IMG/VR virus record: IMGVR_UViG_3300025128_000067
Coordinates: 1-49,392 of that record
Strand: one strand, 5' to 3'
Source: a virus
DNA length: 49,392 nt
Positions 1 to 9,296 of the stretch are shown one piece after another; position 1 is the stretch's first letter, and the number at the start of each line of letters is the position of its first letter. The notes below the pieces were generated by a model that did not search any database, was not told the origin of the DNA, and saw only the letters and a list, made by a program, of their open reading frames with translations. Both the position numbers and the translations under genes were made by a program.

Positions 1-419
1 CGACCACACAGAACGACGAGAGGTTCCAGAAGGATGCCGAGGCTGGGCTACGTCAGGAATGGGGTGAGGACTACGACGCCAACCTGTCGTTCGCCAAACA
101 GGCCCTGTCGAAGTTCGAATTCGGCGAGGACCTGAAACAGACGGAGTTGTCGAATGGCATGTTACTCGGATCCAACCCGGACTTTCTCCGGGTTATGGCC
201 AACTACGGCCGCATGACTGGTGAAGGAGCATTACAATTGGGGCTGCGCGGCACGGAAGCCGGCACCAACTTGCAGAAGCAATACGACACGTTGACCGAGG
301 ATATGCATAACGCCATGGCTCTCGGCAACACAGAGAAGGCCAAGCGTCTTGATGCGGAACGTCGTGACATCGGTGAAAGCCTGTTTGGCACAGGGCCCGT
401 ACCAGGTCGCGCGGCGTGA
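1..419 (+). CDS. Scaffold protein, C-terminal part (truncated by window start)
   Basis: The reading frame is open from base 3 and ends at TGA 417-419, giving 138 visible residues without a start. The piece is charged and mostly helical, with the LRQEWGEDYDANL block that recurs in scaffold proteins of T7-like and BPP-1-like podoviruses. Scaffolds guide procapsid assembly and leave before DNA packaging. It lies before the capsid gene, where scaffolds usually sit. The matching N-terminal half is at the other end of the window (49039-49392), so the two are probably one gene. The first ATG inside the piece (147) is not a credible start because the conserved block lies upstream. The family call rests on a remembered motif and on context. 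Confidence 0.75.
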   Translation, partial: TTQNDERFQKDAEAGLRQEWGEDYDANLSFAKQALSKFEFGEDLKQTELSNGMLLGSNPDFLRVMANYGRMTGEGALQLGLRGTEAGTNLQKQYDTLTEDMHNAMALGNTEKAKRLDAERRDIGESLFGTGPVPGRAA

Positions 420-649
420 AGACACGGATTCACGTCAATCAGCACGTGATCAAACGCAACCGGAAGACCGGCGCGTGTGATCCTGTACTGACGTGTAAAA
501 CACACAAGTCGAACGACTACGCTCATGAGGTCGAGATCAAAGGACCTTCGCGCGTCGTCTACCGACCGGATAAACCATTAAGCTGCGGGGCGCATGTCTG
601 GATCGAAACAGAGGCCGATGTGGTTACACGATCGGATGTTGAAAGCTGA
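416..649 (+). CDS. Small conserved podovirus protein (KTRIHVNQH type), function unknown
   Basis: This 77-residue protein starts at a GTG that overlaps the scaffold stop (GTGA), a typical translational-coupling overlap. It begins with KTRIHVNQHVIKRN and contains GPSRVVYRPDKPLSCGA and VWIETEA. I recognise that pattern from many small phage proteins encoded between scaffold and capsid, but no function is known to me. It has no membrane segment and is basic near the N-terminus. Position suggests a minor role in head assembly or an unrelated accessory function. Confidence 0.8.
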   Translation: MKTRIHVNQHVIKRNRKTGACDPVLTCKTHKSNDYAHEVEIKGPSRVVYRPDKPLSCGAHVWIETEADVVTRSDVES

Positions 650-878
650 CGGTTTCGACGACGCCGTCGTCGGTATCGGACATCGATGTGGTCAAATCTC
701 GCTCCTCGTTTATGACGTGGAGAAGTGCGTCAACATTCTAATGACGCGTGACGGTATGACGTTGGACGAGGCGGAAGAGTTCTTCGAGTTCAATGTCGCC
801 GGCGGCTGGCATGGAGCGGGGACGCCGATCTGGCTGTATCCGAACGAACTGAAGAATATTAATCTGGAGGATTACTGA
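618..878 (+). CDS. Small conserved phage protein (KADGFDDAVVG type), function unknown
   Basis: About 86 residues. The core KADGFDDAVVGIGHRCGQ followed by LVYDVEKCVNILMTRDGM and EEFFEFNVAGGWHG matches a small protein that recurs in podovirus and siphovirus genomes. Start choice is uncertain: ATG 594, 618 and 639 are all in frame and none has an ideal ribosome site. 618 gives the N-terminus closest to what I recall for relatives. The gene overlaps the end of the preceding gene and its TGA overlaps the next ATG. No catalytic motif is visible. Confidence 0.75.
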   Translation: MWLHDRMLKADGFDDAVVGIGHRCGQISLLVYDVEKCVNILMTRDGMTLDEAEEFFEFNVAGGWHGAGTPIWLYPNELKNINLEDY

Positions 879-994
879 TGGCCGTATCAATTAAGAACGC
901 GTTCATCAAATCCTACGGGAAGAAAAAGAAGAAGAAGCCGGCGAGACCCGGTAAGACGAAGACGACGAAGCCAAACAGAAAAAAGACAACCTAG
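878..994 (+). CDS. Very small lysine-rich basic protein (38 aa)
   Basis: This 38-residue ORF starts at ATG 878, which overlaps the previous stop (TGATG). CTGGAGG lies about 8 bases upstream as a good ribosome site. The sequence begins MAVSIKNAFIKSYG and then is almost only K, P, R, T and G, with a run of six lysines. Such tiny basic proteins are frequent in podovirus head modules; binding to DNA or capsid is possible but unproven. A similar Lys/Ala-rich small gene lies before the terminase at 44583. A strong terminator follows directly. Confidence 0.65.
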   Translation: MAVSIKNAFIKSYGKKKKKKPARPGKTKTTKPNRKKTT

Positions 995-1012
995 AACATT
1001 TTCGCGCGCGGT

Positions 1013-1061
1013 GTGGCGGACGCTTCACTCCCTCCCTGGGCGTCCGCCACCCTTATTTTTT
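1013..1061 (+). terminator. Rho-independent terminator before the capsid gene
   Basis: Perfect 11-bp inverted repeat GTGGCGGACGC (1013-1023) and GCGTCCGCCAC (1040-1050), 16-base loop, followed by a T-rich tract to 1061. It separates the packaging/scaffold genes from the capsid gene and could lower read-through or protect a processed 3' end. Confidence 0.85.
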
Positions 1062-1205
1062 AGTTTCTTTTGAAACATGGGCTGAACCCGGTAACCGCCT
1101 CTGGCGCCCGAGTGAGGTCAACACAGTCGAAGAGGCGCTGATGCCTGGCATCGGTTAACCCGACCCGACCTGTCTCCCCGTAACCACTCGTTAAAGGAGA
1201 CACAT

Positions 1206-2096
1206 ATGTCGACGAGTATCACAGCCGCCTTTATAGGCGACTACAACAAAGACGTTCACCACGTCTTCCAACGCGAAGGCGGTATGCTCAAGCCTACCGT
1301 TTACGTGAAAGATGGTGTCGTCGGTTCCACGGCTTACTTCGAAAAGCTCGGCACCGGTGTCGCTACAACCAAGTCGAGGCATGGCGAAATAACGCCTATG
1401 AACGTCAGTCATGTACAGCCGTCGGTTTCCCTTTCTGACTTTTACGCCGGCGACTGGAGTGACCTACTAGACGAAGCCAAGACCAACATCGAAGTTCGGA
1501 TGAACTACGCGAAGTCCGGAGCTTACGCTCTCGGGCGCAAGTGCGATGACCAGATCATGACGGTCCTCGACAGCACGTCTCAAGGCACCATTTCATGGGG
1601 TGTTGGCACGTTCGCAGCCGTTCAGTCGAGCTTGTTGCAAATGGTCGAAGCTCTCGACGCCAACGGCGTTCCCAACGACGGTATGCGTTACGGCGTTCTC
1701 AGCCCACGCGCATATGCCCAAGCCATGACAGTCGATAGCTTTGCTTCGTCGGACTATGTCGGTGCCAACGGACTACCCTTCACTGAAGGCGCTCCAGGTC
1801 ACCGGAAGTTCAAGTCCTGGATGGGTGTTCTGTGGTGTATGCACTCGGCCAACCCGGGTGTTGGTACGTCGACCTCAAAGGTCTTCGTCTATCACAAGAA
1901 CGCTATCGGTTATGCAGTCGCCAAAGCTGCCGGCAACGTCGCCGGTAACGAAAGCGTCTCAGCCGATATCACGTGGCACGGTGATCGTGCGGCGTATTTC
2001 GTCAACCATATGATGTCGGGAGGTGCCGTCATGATCGACGACACCGGTGTGATCGAGGGCAACCTCAATGACACAACCGCCATCGCAACGTCGTAA
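1206..2096 (+). CDS. Major capsid protein
   Basis: This 296-residue protein starts at ATG 1206 behind the strong site AAAGGAGACACAT. Position (after scaffold, before tail tubular genes), length and sequence character fit the major capsid protein of a podovirus; the fold is expected to be HK97-like. Visible features include a helical segment near SDLLDEAKTNIEVRMNYA, a central LSPRAYAQAM stretch typical of capsid A-domains, and an alanine/glycine-rich C-terminal half ending near GGAVMIDDTGVIEG. It is preceded by about 140 bases of leader after a terminator and followed by a small gene and a second terminator, so it may be made at a different level from the rest of the late operon. The call is from context plus pattern, not a database match. 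Confidence 0.85.
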   Translation: MSTSITAAFIGDYNKDVHHVFQREGGMLKPTVYVKDGVVGSTAYFEKLGTGVATTKSRHGEITPMNVSHVQPSVSLSDFYAGDWSDLLDEAKTNIEVRMNYAKSGAYALGRKCDDQIMTVLDSTSQGTISWGVGTFAAVQSSLLQMVEALDANGVPNDGMRYGVLSPRAYAQAMTVDSFASSDYVGANGLPFTEGAPGHRKFKSWMGVLWCMHSANPGVGTSTSKVFVYHKNAIGYAVAKAAGNVAGNESVSADITWHGDRAAYFVNHMMSGGAVMIDDTGVIEGNLNDTTAIATS

Positions 2097-2110
2097 GGAG
2101 GGTTTGGAAC

Positions 2111-2374
2111 ATGGCTTTTAACTCCGCAAACCTCACCCAACTTGCTCACGGCAACGGCTTCGCCTTGTGGCACTACACGTCGGCTGATGCGATTGCCACT
2201 GTGAACAGCGCCGGTTACTACAACGACGCCGCGGACATGCTTTCTGTTCGCGACGTGATCATCGTTGTCGACTCAAACACGCCGACGACCCACTTCGTCA
2301 ACGTGTTGAGTAATACCGGTACGGTTGTCGATGTCAGCGACGGCACCGCCATCGTTGAGACTGACGGCGACTAA
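2111..2374 (+). CDS. Small protein following the capsid gene, possible head decoration
   Basis: 87 residues with start ATG 2111 behind AAGGAGGGTTTGGAAC. It lies 14 bases after the capsid stop and before a terminator, so the two genes form a unit. The sequence is acidic and beta-rich, with a DVIIVVDSNTPTTHFVNVLSNTGTVVDVSDG core. Small proteins in this position often decorate the capsid, but I do not recognise the family and the role is inferred from position only. Confidence 0.7.
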   Translation: MAFNSANLTQLAHGNGFALWHYTSADAIATVNSAGYYNDAADMLSVRDVIIVVDSNTPTTHFVNVLSNTGTVVDVSDGTAIVETDGD

Positions 2375-2421
2375 AACGTAGGCAGTAGGAGATGGCGAAC
2401 GCGTCTCCTGCTCTCGGTGGG

Positions 2422-2460
2422 TGGACGGCACAGGTTCGCTTGTGCCGTCCATTTCTTTTT
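2422..2460 (+). terminator. Rho-independent terminator after the capsid unit
   Basis: 11-bp perfect stem TGGACGGCACA (2422-2432) and TGTGCCGTCCA (2441-2451), 8-base loop, then TTTCTTTTT. It closes the capsid plus small-protein unit and lies just before the next ribosome site. Confidence 0.88.
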
Positions 2461-2480
2461 AACTTGTTTAAGGATTTATA

Positions 2481-2882
2481 ATGATCCGTTCACGGCTCGA
2501 AGACTTCGAATATATATCGCGGCTCAAGTTCGCGTCCACGCTCCGCTATATGACGTCTCATGAGGCAGAAGATATCCTCACGCCTGGGTACTTCAATAAC
2601 GCCGGTCAATTCGTTGAGGCGGCTGATGAGATTGATGTGGTCTGCCGACACGACGACGGCTCCTGGACAAAGGGGCGCCTTGAGGTCGTATCCAAGACGG
2701 CAACCGACGTCACTGTCAGACTGATCGACAAATGGCGACACGGTGTGGCACCGGCGGCGCGTAACATGAAGGTTCACTACGTTCCCGGATCCAAGTCCTG
2801 GATGGTTAAGGCGGATAACGAGGTTATCGCCAAGAACCTGACTAAGGCGGATGCGGAATCGCTGGTCAGTGAGGCCGCCTGA
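2481..2882 (+). CDS. Hypothetical protein between capsid and tail tubular genes
   Basis: 133 residues, ATG 2481 behind AAGGATTTATA. The stop overlaps the start of tail tubular protein A (TGATG). The sequence is mixed alpha/beta with no membrane segment; the middle (DEIDVVCRHDDGSWTKGRLEVVSK) looks like beta strands of a small barrel. I do not recognise the family. Its place, sandwiched between capsid and connector genes, suggests a structural or assembly function. Confidence 0.75.
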   Translation: MIRSRLEDFEYISRLKFASTLRYMTSHEAEDILTPGYFNNAGQFVEAADEIDVVCRHDDGSWTKGRLEVVSKTATDVTVRLIDKWRHGVAPAARNMKVHYVPGSKSWMVKADNEVIAKNLTKADAESLVSEAA

Positions 2883-3502
2883 TGGCAGCGTCTGAAGTCA
2901 GTATTTGCAACGCCGCTCTGCAACTCATCAAGAACACCAAATCGATCACGGCCCTGACGCAGGGCACCAAGGAAGCCAATGCGTGTGAAGTCGTGTTCGA
3001 TGAGCTTCGCGACACGATGTTGGAGTGTCACAACTGGAACTTCGCGACTAAGCGGGTTCAATTAGCGCGCCTGGCTGACGCACCGGCGTTCGAGTGGGAC
3101 TATCAATACCAACTGCCAGCGGACTATCTCCGCGTCGTCCGACTGTCGGAGAACTCCGACGCGCGCGACAACTGCCCGTACCGGATCGAAAACGGCAAGA
3201 TCTTGACCGATGCCAGTGAGATCTACTTACGCTATGTCGCGCGGGTCGAGGATCCGAACTTGATGCCGGCGACGTTTCGGACGGCGATGTCAAAACTTCT
3301 CGCTTCGCGCCTGGCTGTCGCGCTCGCTCAATCCGCGGCGTTGTCGAAAGAGATGTACACGCAATACACCGGCGAGGATCTACCGACAGCCAAGTCGGCC
3401 GACAGCATCCAGGACTATCCGGAGAACCTCCCTGAAAGCCCCTGGGTCACGACCCGGTACGGCGGATATGTCTATTACGAGCCCGGGGATCCGCCCAGTT
3501 GA
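2882..3502 (+). CDS. Tail tubular protein A (T7 gp11-like head-tail adaptor)
   Basis: 206 residues. The start AASEVSICNAALQLIKN, the HNWNFATKRVQLARL segment and YQLPADYLRVVRL are the hallmarks of the gp11-type adaptor: an N-terminal helical part, then a hydrophobic W-N-F-A patch, then LPADYLRV. These proteins form a ring below the portal and hold the nozzle. ATG 2882 overlaps the preceding stop, and its own stop overlaps the TTG start of the nozzle gene by four bases. Length is close to the family norm of about 200. Confidence 0.88.
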   Translation: MAASEVSICNAALQLIKNTKSITALTQGTKEANACEVVFDELRDTMLECHNWNFATKRVQLARLADAPAFEWDYQYQLPADYLRVVRLSENSDARDNCPYRIENGKILTDASEIYLRYVARVEDPNLMPATFRTAMSKLLASRLAVALAQSAALSKEMYTQYTGEDLPTAKSADSIQDYPENLPESPWVTTRYGGYVYYEPGDPPS

Positions 3503-6447
3503 CCGTCCAAACCAATCCGCTCCTCGAGGCTTTCAACGCCGGTGAGTTTTCGGGGAGGATGGCGGCACGGGTTCAGTTCGACAAGTATCAGAACGCTGGA
3601 TCCGAATACCAGAACGTCATACCTCTACCCCAAGGCGGTTATACGTCTCGTCCCGGTTTTCGCTATATAGGTAACGCTAAATCCAACAGCGTGCGCCCCT
3701 GGCTCCTGCCATTTATCTACTCGACCACCCAAGCCTATTGCCTGGAATTGGGAAACAACTGCCTTCGATTCTTCAAAGACCAGGCGCAAATCACCGCGCT
3801 CGACGTCACCTCGAGCATAACCAACGGCACCTTTGGTAGCGACATATCCAGTTGGACCGCACGAAACACCGGCTCCGGTGCGATCGCCCACGACGGCACC
3901 AATAACGATCTCAACCTGAACGCAGCCGGCAGCGGCAACGAAGCGCGTGCTTATCAATCCGTAGCAACGTCGAGCACCGGCACCGAACACGTGCTCGCGT
4001 TCGAGATCGTTGGTGACCCGGGCGACGAGATTACAGTGCGGATTGGATCGAGCGCCGGCGGATCTCAATACTATGCGGACGCCAAACGCTTGTGCGGCCG
4101 CCATACGATCGAGTTCACCCCAGACGCCAGTCCCTACTATGTCGAGTTCGAGAACGGGCAATCCAAAACAATATCAATCGACAACGTCTCGATCCTCGAC
4201 AATGAACCGGTCGAGCTTGTTACGCCATGGCCCGAGGCGATCCTCCCTGACATTTCTTATGCACAGAGCGCCGACGTGATCTACTTTGCCGCCGGCGGCT
4301 CCTACCTGGTTTATCGTCTCGAGCGATACGGACACTCGTCCTGGAGCCTGATCAAGGTTCTGTTCAGCGACGGTCCTTGGCTGACGGAAAACGACACCGG
4401 AACGACATTGACGCCAGGCGCGACCTCGGGCAACGGCGTGACCATAACCGCGTCAGCGACGACAGGCATCAACGATGACGCCGGGTTCAGAACCACCGAT
4501 GTTGGTCGACTGATCCGTATCAAAGACGCGTCGAACAAATGGCGTTGGATGCAGATTGTTGAATACACGTCAACGACGGCGGTCAAGGTCGACATTAAAA
4601 GCGACGCCTTGAGCTCTACCGCGGCGAGGGAGACCTGGCGTCTCGGAGAATGGAACGACACTGATGGATGGCCAGGCGTCGTCTCATTCATACAGCAACG
4701 ATTTGCGACCGCTCGAACGACCAAGCAACCGCAAAAATTCTGGCTATCCAAGTCGGCCGACATCCAGAACTTTGCCGACGCCGACAATGAAGGCACCGTC
4801 CTCGATGACAGTTCGATCAACTACAAATTTGCGTCGCGGGAAGTCAACACGATCCGCTGGATCGCCAGCCGCAAGAAACCGATCATCGGAACCCAGGGCG
4901 GCAACTGGACATTGAATTCAGACGGCGCTGTCCTGACACCAACCGACATATCGGCCGTGTTCGAGGTGTCTGGTGGATGTGCGCCTATCCCACCCCTCGA
5001 GATCCGGTCGCGTCTCGTCTTTGCCCAGGCTCAATCCCGTAAACTCGTCGAGTTCGCCGACGTCATCCAGGACAACGGCCTTCAAGGATACGACAGTTTT
5101 GACCTGACCATTTTGAATGAGCGGGTATTGAAAGACGGCCTGATTCAATTGGCCTACCAACAACAACCGGACAGCACGATCTGGGGGGTCCGCGGCGACG
5201 GTCAGATGCCGACGCTCACCTACCAGCCCGAACAGAACGTCATCGGTTGGGCCCGAAACACTGTTGGCGGATCGTTCCATGGCGGTGATGCGATCGTCGA
5301 AAGCGTAATCACCATCCCCGGTCAGGATGGGACCGGTCAATTTAAAGATAGTTCCGGTCGGCATGAGGTATGGGTCGCGGTCAAACGCGAAATCAACGGC
5401 TCAACCGTGCGCTACATCGAGTGCCTGGAGAAGGTATTCAATGGTGACGAAGACCTGCAAGAAGAGGCGTTCTATGTCGACAGCGGATTGACCTTAGACG
5501 CACCCGTGACGATTACCGCGGCAACCCGTGCCAAGCCGGTGCAAATAACCGCCGCGAATCACGCATTCAGCGATGGAGATCTGGTCCGGATTGTTCGGGT
5601 TAAGGGGATGACCGAACTTAATTCTAACACTTATAAGATCGCCGAGGTGACAACCAACACCTTCGAGCTCGGTGCCATCGATGGTGTCAGCGTATCAGCT
5701 ATTACCAAAGCCAACCCAGGTTCCGTCACCGCTCCAAATCACAATCTAGTGACAGGCAATGAGGTACATTTCCACGATATTGGTGGAATGACCCAGCTTA
5801 GCGGTAACGGCTATACGGTAACAAAGGTCGACGCCAACACGTTTACGATCGGCGTCGACACGTCATCTTACGGTACGTTTACGTCGGGCGGCCGCGTCTA
5901 CCTGGCGACCGACGGCAGCGCATACACGACATACAGCGCCGGCGGCGAGGTCCGGAAGAAAGTGACGTCGGTCAGTGGTCTGACACACCTGGAAGGTCAG
6001 CCGGTAAAGGTCTACGCCGATGGTGCCGTGCAGACCGATAAGACGGTGAGCTCCGGCGCCATAACGCTCGATAGCGCCGCTTCTATGGTGCATGTAGGTC
6101 TGAGCTATGAACGTCGGTGGAAGTCCCTGAAGCTCGCTTATGGCGGTCAGGGCGGCACGGCTGTCGGGCAGCCGAAAAACATTGCCGACGTCATCTTGAT
6201 CCTCCTCGAGGCGGCAGAAGGATCGGTCAGTGTCGCCACGGTTGACATCGATGGCGAAGGAGCCTTCACCGAACTCGATCTGCGATCGGCCGTTAATATT
6301 GACGACGCACCGGTGCCATTCTTTACCGGTGAGAAATCACTCGGCATCACTGCCGGCCATGACACCGATATACGTTTACTTGTGAAAGGTACATCACCGG
6401 TGCCGTTCACGGTAATCGGAATCTCGCCAGAGATGGAGGTGGCTTGA
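3499..6447 (+). CDS. Tail tubular protein B / nozzle (T7 gp12-like stabilization protein)
   Basis: 982 residues. Translation most likely starts at TTG 3499, which overlaps the previous stop (TTGA); the protein then begins TVQTNPLLEAFNAGEFSGRM, followed by a Q-N-GG-SRPGFRYIG segment as expected for this family. The rest is beta-rich. Two repeated modules near residues 670-790 (KANPGSVTAPNHNLVTGNEV and a similar earlier copy) look like small beta domains duplicated in tandem. The protein would form the distal tube through which DNA exits. It is longer than T7 gp12 (about 800), probably because of these inserts and a domain near residues 100-230. Confidence 0.88.
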   Translation: MTVQTNPLLEAFNAGEFSGRMAARVQFDKYQNAGSEYQNVIPLPQGGYTSRPGFRYIGNAKSNSVRPWLLPFIYSTTQAYCLELGNNCLRFFKDQAQITALDVTSSITNGTFGSDISSWTARNTGSGAIAHDGTNNDLNLNAAGSGNEARAYQSVATSSTGTEHVLAFEIVGDPGDEITVRIGSSAGGSQYYADAKRLCGRHTIEFTPDASPYYVEFENGQSKTISIDNVSILDNEPVELVTPWPEAILPDISYAQSADVIYFAAGGSYLVYRLERYGHSSWSLIKVLFSDGPWLTENDTGTTLTPGATSGNGVTITASATTGINDDAGFRTTDVGRLIRIKDASNKWRWMQIVEYTSTTAVKVDIKSDALSSTAARETWRLGEWNDTDGWPGVVSFIQQRFATARTTKQPQKFWLSKSADIQNFADADNEGTVLDDSSINYKFASREVNTIRWIASRKKPIIGTQGGNWTLNSDGAVLTPTDISAVFEVSGGCAPIPPLEIRSRLVFAQAQSRKLVEFADVIQDNGLQGYDSFDLTILNERVLKDGLIQLAYQQQPDSTIWGVRGDGQMPTLTYQPEQNVIGWARNTVGGSFHGGDAIVESVITIPGQDGTGQFKDSSGRHEVWVAVKREINGSTVRYIECLEKVFNGDEDLQEEAFYVDSGLTLDAPVTITAATRAKPVQITAANHAFSDGDLVRIVRVKGMTELNSNTYKIAEVTTNTFELGAIDGVSVSAITKANPGSVTAPNHNLVTGNEVHFHDIGGMTQLSGNGYTVTKVDANTFTIGVDTSSYGTFTSGGRVYLATDGSAYTTYSAGGEVRKKVTSVSGLTHLEGQPVKVYADGAVQTDKTVSSGAITLDSAASMVHVGLSYERRWKSLKLAYGGQGGTAVGQPKNIADVILILLEAAEGSVSVATVDIDGEGAFTELDLRSAVNIDDAPVPFFTGEKSLGITAGHDTDIRLLVKGTSPVPFTVIGISPEMEVA

Positions 6448-6860
6448 GCTTAACGATCGTGCCGTTCGAACGCGATCACCTCGATGCCGTCATGGATCTG
6501 GGTGACGCCGAACGGGAAAACCTTTTGATGTACGACCTGGTTGGTCGGACCTGCATGGACGGCGATACGCCGTTTCTCTGTATGGGCGTCATGCGGCGAT
6601 GGCCAGGCGTCGGTGAAGCCTGGACGGCTGCAAGATCGGATTTAACGCGCAAACAAGAGGCGTTTGTGTTGCGCCGGTTGCGGACCGGCCTTGAAGACTT
6701 CATGCGTGAAGAAAACCTGCACCGTGTGCAGTCAATCATTATCAGTACCGATCGAACGGCACTGCGGTTGACGGCGATCATGGGGCTCGAATTTGAGAGT
6801 AAAGCTGTCGCCTATGACAGCGATCGAAACGACTACTTTAGATTTGCAAAGGTAATGTGA
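6444..6860 (+). CDS. T7 gp13-like / GNAT-fold small protein
   Basis: 138 residues, TTG start at 6444 overlapping the nozzle stop by four bases. It sits exactly where T7 gene 13 sits, before the gp14/15/16 homologues. The C-terminal half (EENLHRVQSIIISTDRTALRLTAIMGLEFESKAVAY) has the look of the last part of a GNAT fold, but the acetyl-CoA loop is not clear. In T7, gp13 is needed for correct virion assembly but is not a major virion component. Whether this protein acetylates anything is unknown. A second, more typical GNAT gene is at 46394. Confidence 0.7.
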   Translation: MSLTIVPFERDHLDAVMDLGDAERENLLMYDLVGRTCMDGDTPFLCMGVMRRWPGVGEAWTAARSDLTRKQEAFVLRRLRTGLEDFMREENLHRVQSIIISTDRTALRLTAIMGLEFESKAVAYDSDRNDYFRFAKVM

Positions 6861-6861
6861 G

Positions 6862-7335
6862 ATGGCAGGAGTATCCACTGCACTGTCGGCGGCGGCAACT
6901 ACAGCCGCACCATTTATGGCCGCCGGCTCGTTCGCCATGTCGGCCGTTGGCGCCATTAACCAAGGCAAGATGGCCAATCAGCAAGCGAAGATGCAAGCCG
7001 AGATGTACGCGCGCCAGGCCGAACGCGAGCGCCAGATCGGCGAGCTCAACGCCGCTCGGAAACGCACATCGAACAAACGCATCGAGGGCACGCAGCGCGC
7101 TATCCTGGGTGCAGGCGGCGGCGATATGTCGGAAGGTTCGGCCTTACTTGCCCAGGAAGAGCTCGCCGGTGAGGGCGAGTTGAACGCGCGTCTGATCGAA
7201 AATAATGCCGCGGCAGAGGTCAGTTCTCTCCAGGCTCAACAGGTCCTGGAGCGCGCACGTGGGAAGAACGCACAGAAAGCCGGATATATCCGGGCAGGGA
7301 GCGCGCTGTTGAAGGGCGCCGCGAAGTTCGGCTGA
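6862..7335 (+). CDS. Internal virion protein, T7 gp14-like
   Basis: 157 residues, start ATG 6862 two bases after the previous stop. The N-terminus is an Ala/Gly-rich hydrophobic segment (residues about 5-35), then a long helical stretch rich in A, Q, E and R (NQQAKMQAEMYARQAERERQ). This is the profile of gp14-type proteins, which are ejected first and form a pore in the outer membrane. The stop overlaps the next ATG (TGATGG). Identification is from order and composition. Confidence 0.8.
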   Translation: MAGVSTALSAAATTAAPFMAAGSFAMSAVGAINQGKMANQQAKMQAEMYARQAERERQIGELNAARKRTSNKRIEGTQRAILGAGGGDMSEGSALLAQEELAGEGELNARLIENNAAAEVSSLQAQQVLERARGKNAQKAGYIRAGSALLKGAAKFG

Positions 7336-9296
7336 TGGCGGGCTCAAAGATCCCCACAGCGGCGGACCTGCCGCAGGTCGCCCCCCAGAGCCTACGCGGG
7401 GTGCGTGTCGGAGATATCTCCGGCGGCATGAATGAGGCCGTTCAAGAAGGTGGTCAGGCCGGCGGCGACTTGTTTCTCGGTATCCGCGACAAGGCCGAGG
7501 CGACCGAAGCCCAGGACCTGATCAACCAACTCCGCGACAAGCAACGGTTGTTGATGGATGGTGACGGATCCGAACAGAACCCCGGATATAGCAACCTGAC
7601 CGGAAAGACTGCCGTCGATGAGCGCAATAACTACGAGGTAAAATATCAGACTGACTACGACGACCTGTTTAATAAGGCTTCGAGCAGTCGGGTACAAGCG
7701 CAGATCATCAAACAGTTCGGCGCGCAGCGGAATACGTTCCTGACGAACGTATCGCGTCACCAGGGCGGTCAACGGATTAAGTATGAGGACCAGGTCCATA
7801 CCACGGCCTCGGATAATCTGACGGAGCTCGCGATCAGCGAGGCAACCTTCGACGAGGCAACGAAGGCCTGGGGCAATAAGAAGACGATCGCCGAGCAGCA
7901 CGCGGCAAACATTCAGCACTACAGAAAACGTACCGGTGACGCAAAAGTCGCGAAGGATATGGCCGATGAAGCTCGGTCGAAGACCCATGTCGAAGTTATC
8001 GACGATCTCTTGACCCGTGCTGGCGGCGGCGTGTCGGCCGAAAAATATTTCAACGCGCACGTCGGTGAAATCGACCAGAAGGTCAAGAACGAGCTTCGCA
8101 CCCGCATTGAAAACGGATCACGTCTAGACACGGCCCAGACATTTGCCGATGACACCATTAAAAAATTTGTGACTGCGAACCCGACAAAGTCGGAACGCGA
8201 GCTCATGAGCGACGTAAAATGGCAGCGGGACACGCACGCCGAGATAGGCAGAAAGTTTAGCGGCGAGACTGAAAAAGAAGTTCGCGCCGAATTCGACCGA
8301 CGCATTGCGCGGTTTACAAAACAAGAGAATAGCCTCGACGCCGAAGCTACCTATAAGGCAACCGAGTTTCTGGCAACCAACCGTGATAAAAGCCTGTTGG
8401 ATTTTCTGACGACCGCTGGAAATAAAGCAGAAGCCAAACGGATCATGTCTGACCCACGTTTGTTTGGGGCATTGGTGACCCTGTCAAGGAATATAGGGCG
8501 CGCACAGACAGCGGAAGAGTTTGCCTCTTCCAATAATAAACAGATCAAAGAAACGCACGAAAAGATGACCGGTGAAGAACTGCGCCAGATACCCGACGCA
8601 GCGTTCAACACCCTCAAGGAAGGACTAACCGAGACAGTCTGGAATAAATTGAACACGACGCGGAATACGGCGAAGCGCAAGTTTGAAAGCAAACAGAACC
8701 CCAACACCAGAGACGTCGATAAGGAAGCTGCGACCATTATGAAAGAGGTCGCGGCGCAAATACCCACGAGGTTTGATTTTAGTACGGTGAAGAAAGCCGG
8801 GGTAAAGAAACATCTACGCGTAAACGCGGCGGTCCTACGTCAGCGGGTTGAGGAATGGCTCGACCGGACCATCGAGGCCAGTAAAGGCCCTGACGGTAAA
8901 AAAGCGCCGACCTTTCCTGAAGATGACGAGATCAGACGCGAGGTCATGCGGCTGACGGCGAAGATCACCGCCGACCCTGTGAACACCGGTGAGATGTTTT
9001 TTCCGAAAACAGGGGAGGAATCGATTTCAGGGATGGTTATGCGGTTGGGTCCGTTTAAGGACAAAGCAGGTCGAAGGGTTACCAAGATGTCGCCGGCACA
9101 ATTGGCTGTCGCGCGCGTTCCATTCGCCAACATCCCTGAAGCTATGCTCGAGAGGATCAGGAATAACATCCGCCAGTCGCGGGACCCGTTTACCAAAACT
9201 CGGGTTGGCGACGAAGGGTTCATCGAGAATGTAGCCGGGGCCTTCGTCACAAAAAACGAACAGCGTTTGAAAAGACTTCTAGGCGTGACTGATTGA
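7335..9296 (+). CDS. Internal virion protein, T7 gp15-like
   Basis: 653 residues starting at ATG 7335, overlapping the gp14-like stop. The protein is strongly helical, charged and soluble, with many short coiled-coil-prone stretches and no membrane segment, the usual profile of gp15-type ejected proteins that build the periplasmic channel together with gp16. It lies directly before the giant gp16-position gene, overlapping it by one base (TGATG). No enzymatic motif is visible. Confidence 0.8.
   Translation: MAGSKIPTAADLPQVAPQSLRGVRVGDISGGMNEAVQEGGQAGGDLFLGIRDKAEATEAQDLINQLRDKQRLLMDGDGSEQNPGYSNLTGKTAVDERNNYEVKYQTDYDDLFNKASSSRVQAQIIKQFGAQRNTFLTNVSRHQGGQRIKYEDQVHTTASDNLTELAISEATFDEATKAWGNKKTIAEQHAANIQHYRKRTGDAKVAKDMADEARSKTHVEVIDDLLTRAGGGVSAEKYFNAHVGEIDQKVKNELRTRIENGSRLDTAQTFADDTIKKFVTANPTKSERELMSDVKWQRDTHAEIGRKFSGETEKEVRAEFDRRIARFTKQENSLDAEATYKATEFLATNRDKSLLDFLTTAGNKAEAKRIMSDPRLFGALVTLSRNIGRAQTAEEFASSNNKQIKETHEKMTGEELRQIPDAAFNTLKEGLTETVWNKLNTTRNTAKRKFESKQNPNTRDVDKEAATIMKEVAAQIPTRFDFSTVKKAGVKKHLRVNAAVLRQRVEEWLDRTIEASKGPDGKKAPTFPEDDEIRREVMRLTAKITADPVNTGEMFFPKTGEESISGMVMRLGPFKDKAGRRVTKMSPAQLAVARVPFANIPEAMLERIRNNIRQSRDPFTKTRVGDEGFIENVAGAFVTKNEQRLKRLLGVTD

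Noticed and set aside
1062-1205. Promoter for the capsid gene in the leader after the terminator
   Set aside because: No convincing -35/-10 pair; only possible RNA pairing of CGCCTC with GAGGCG was seen.
3625-4161. 178-residue minus-strand open frame inside the nozzle gene
   Set aside because: No start context or motif; the plus-strand protein is family-typical.
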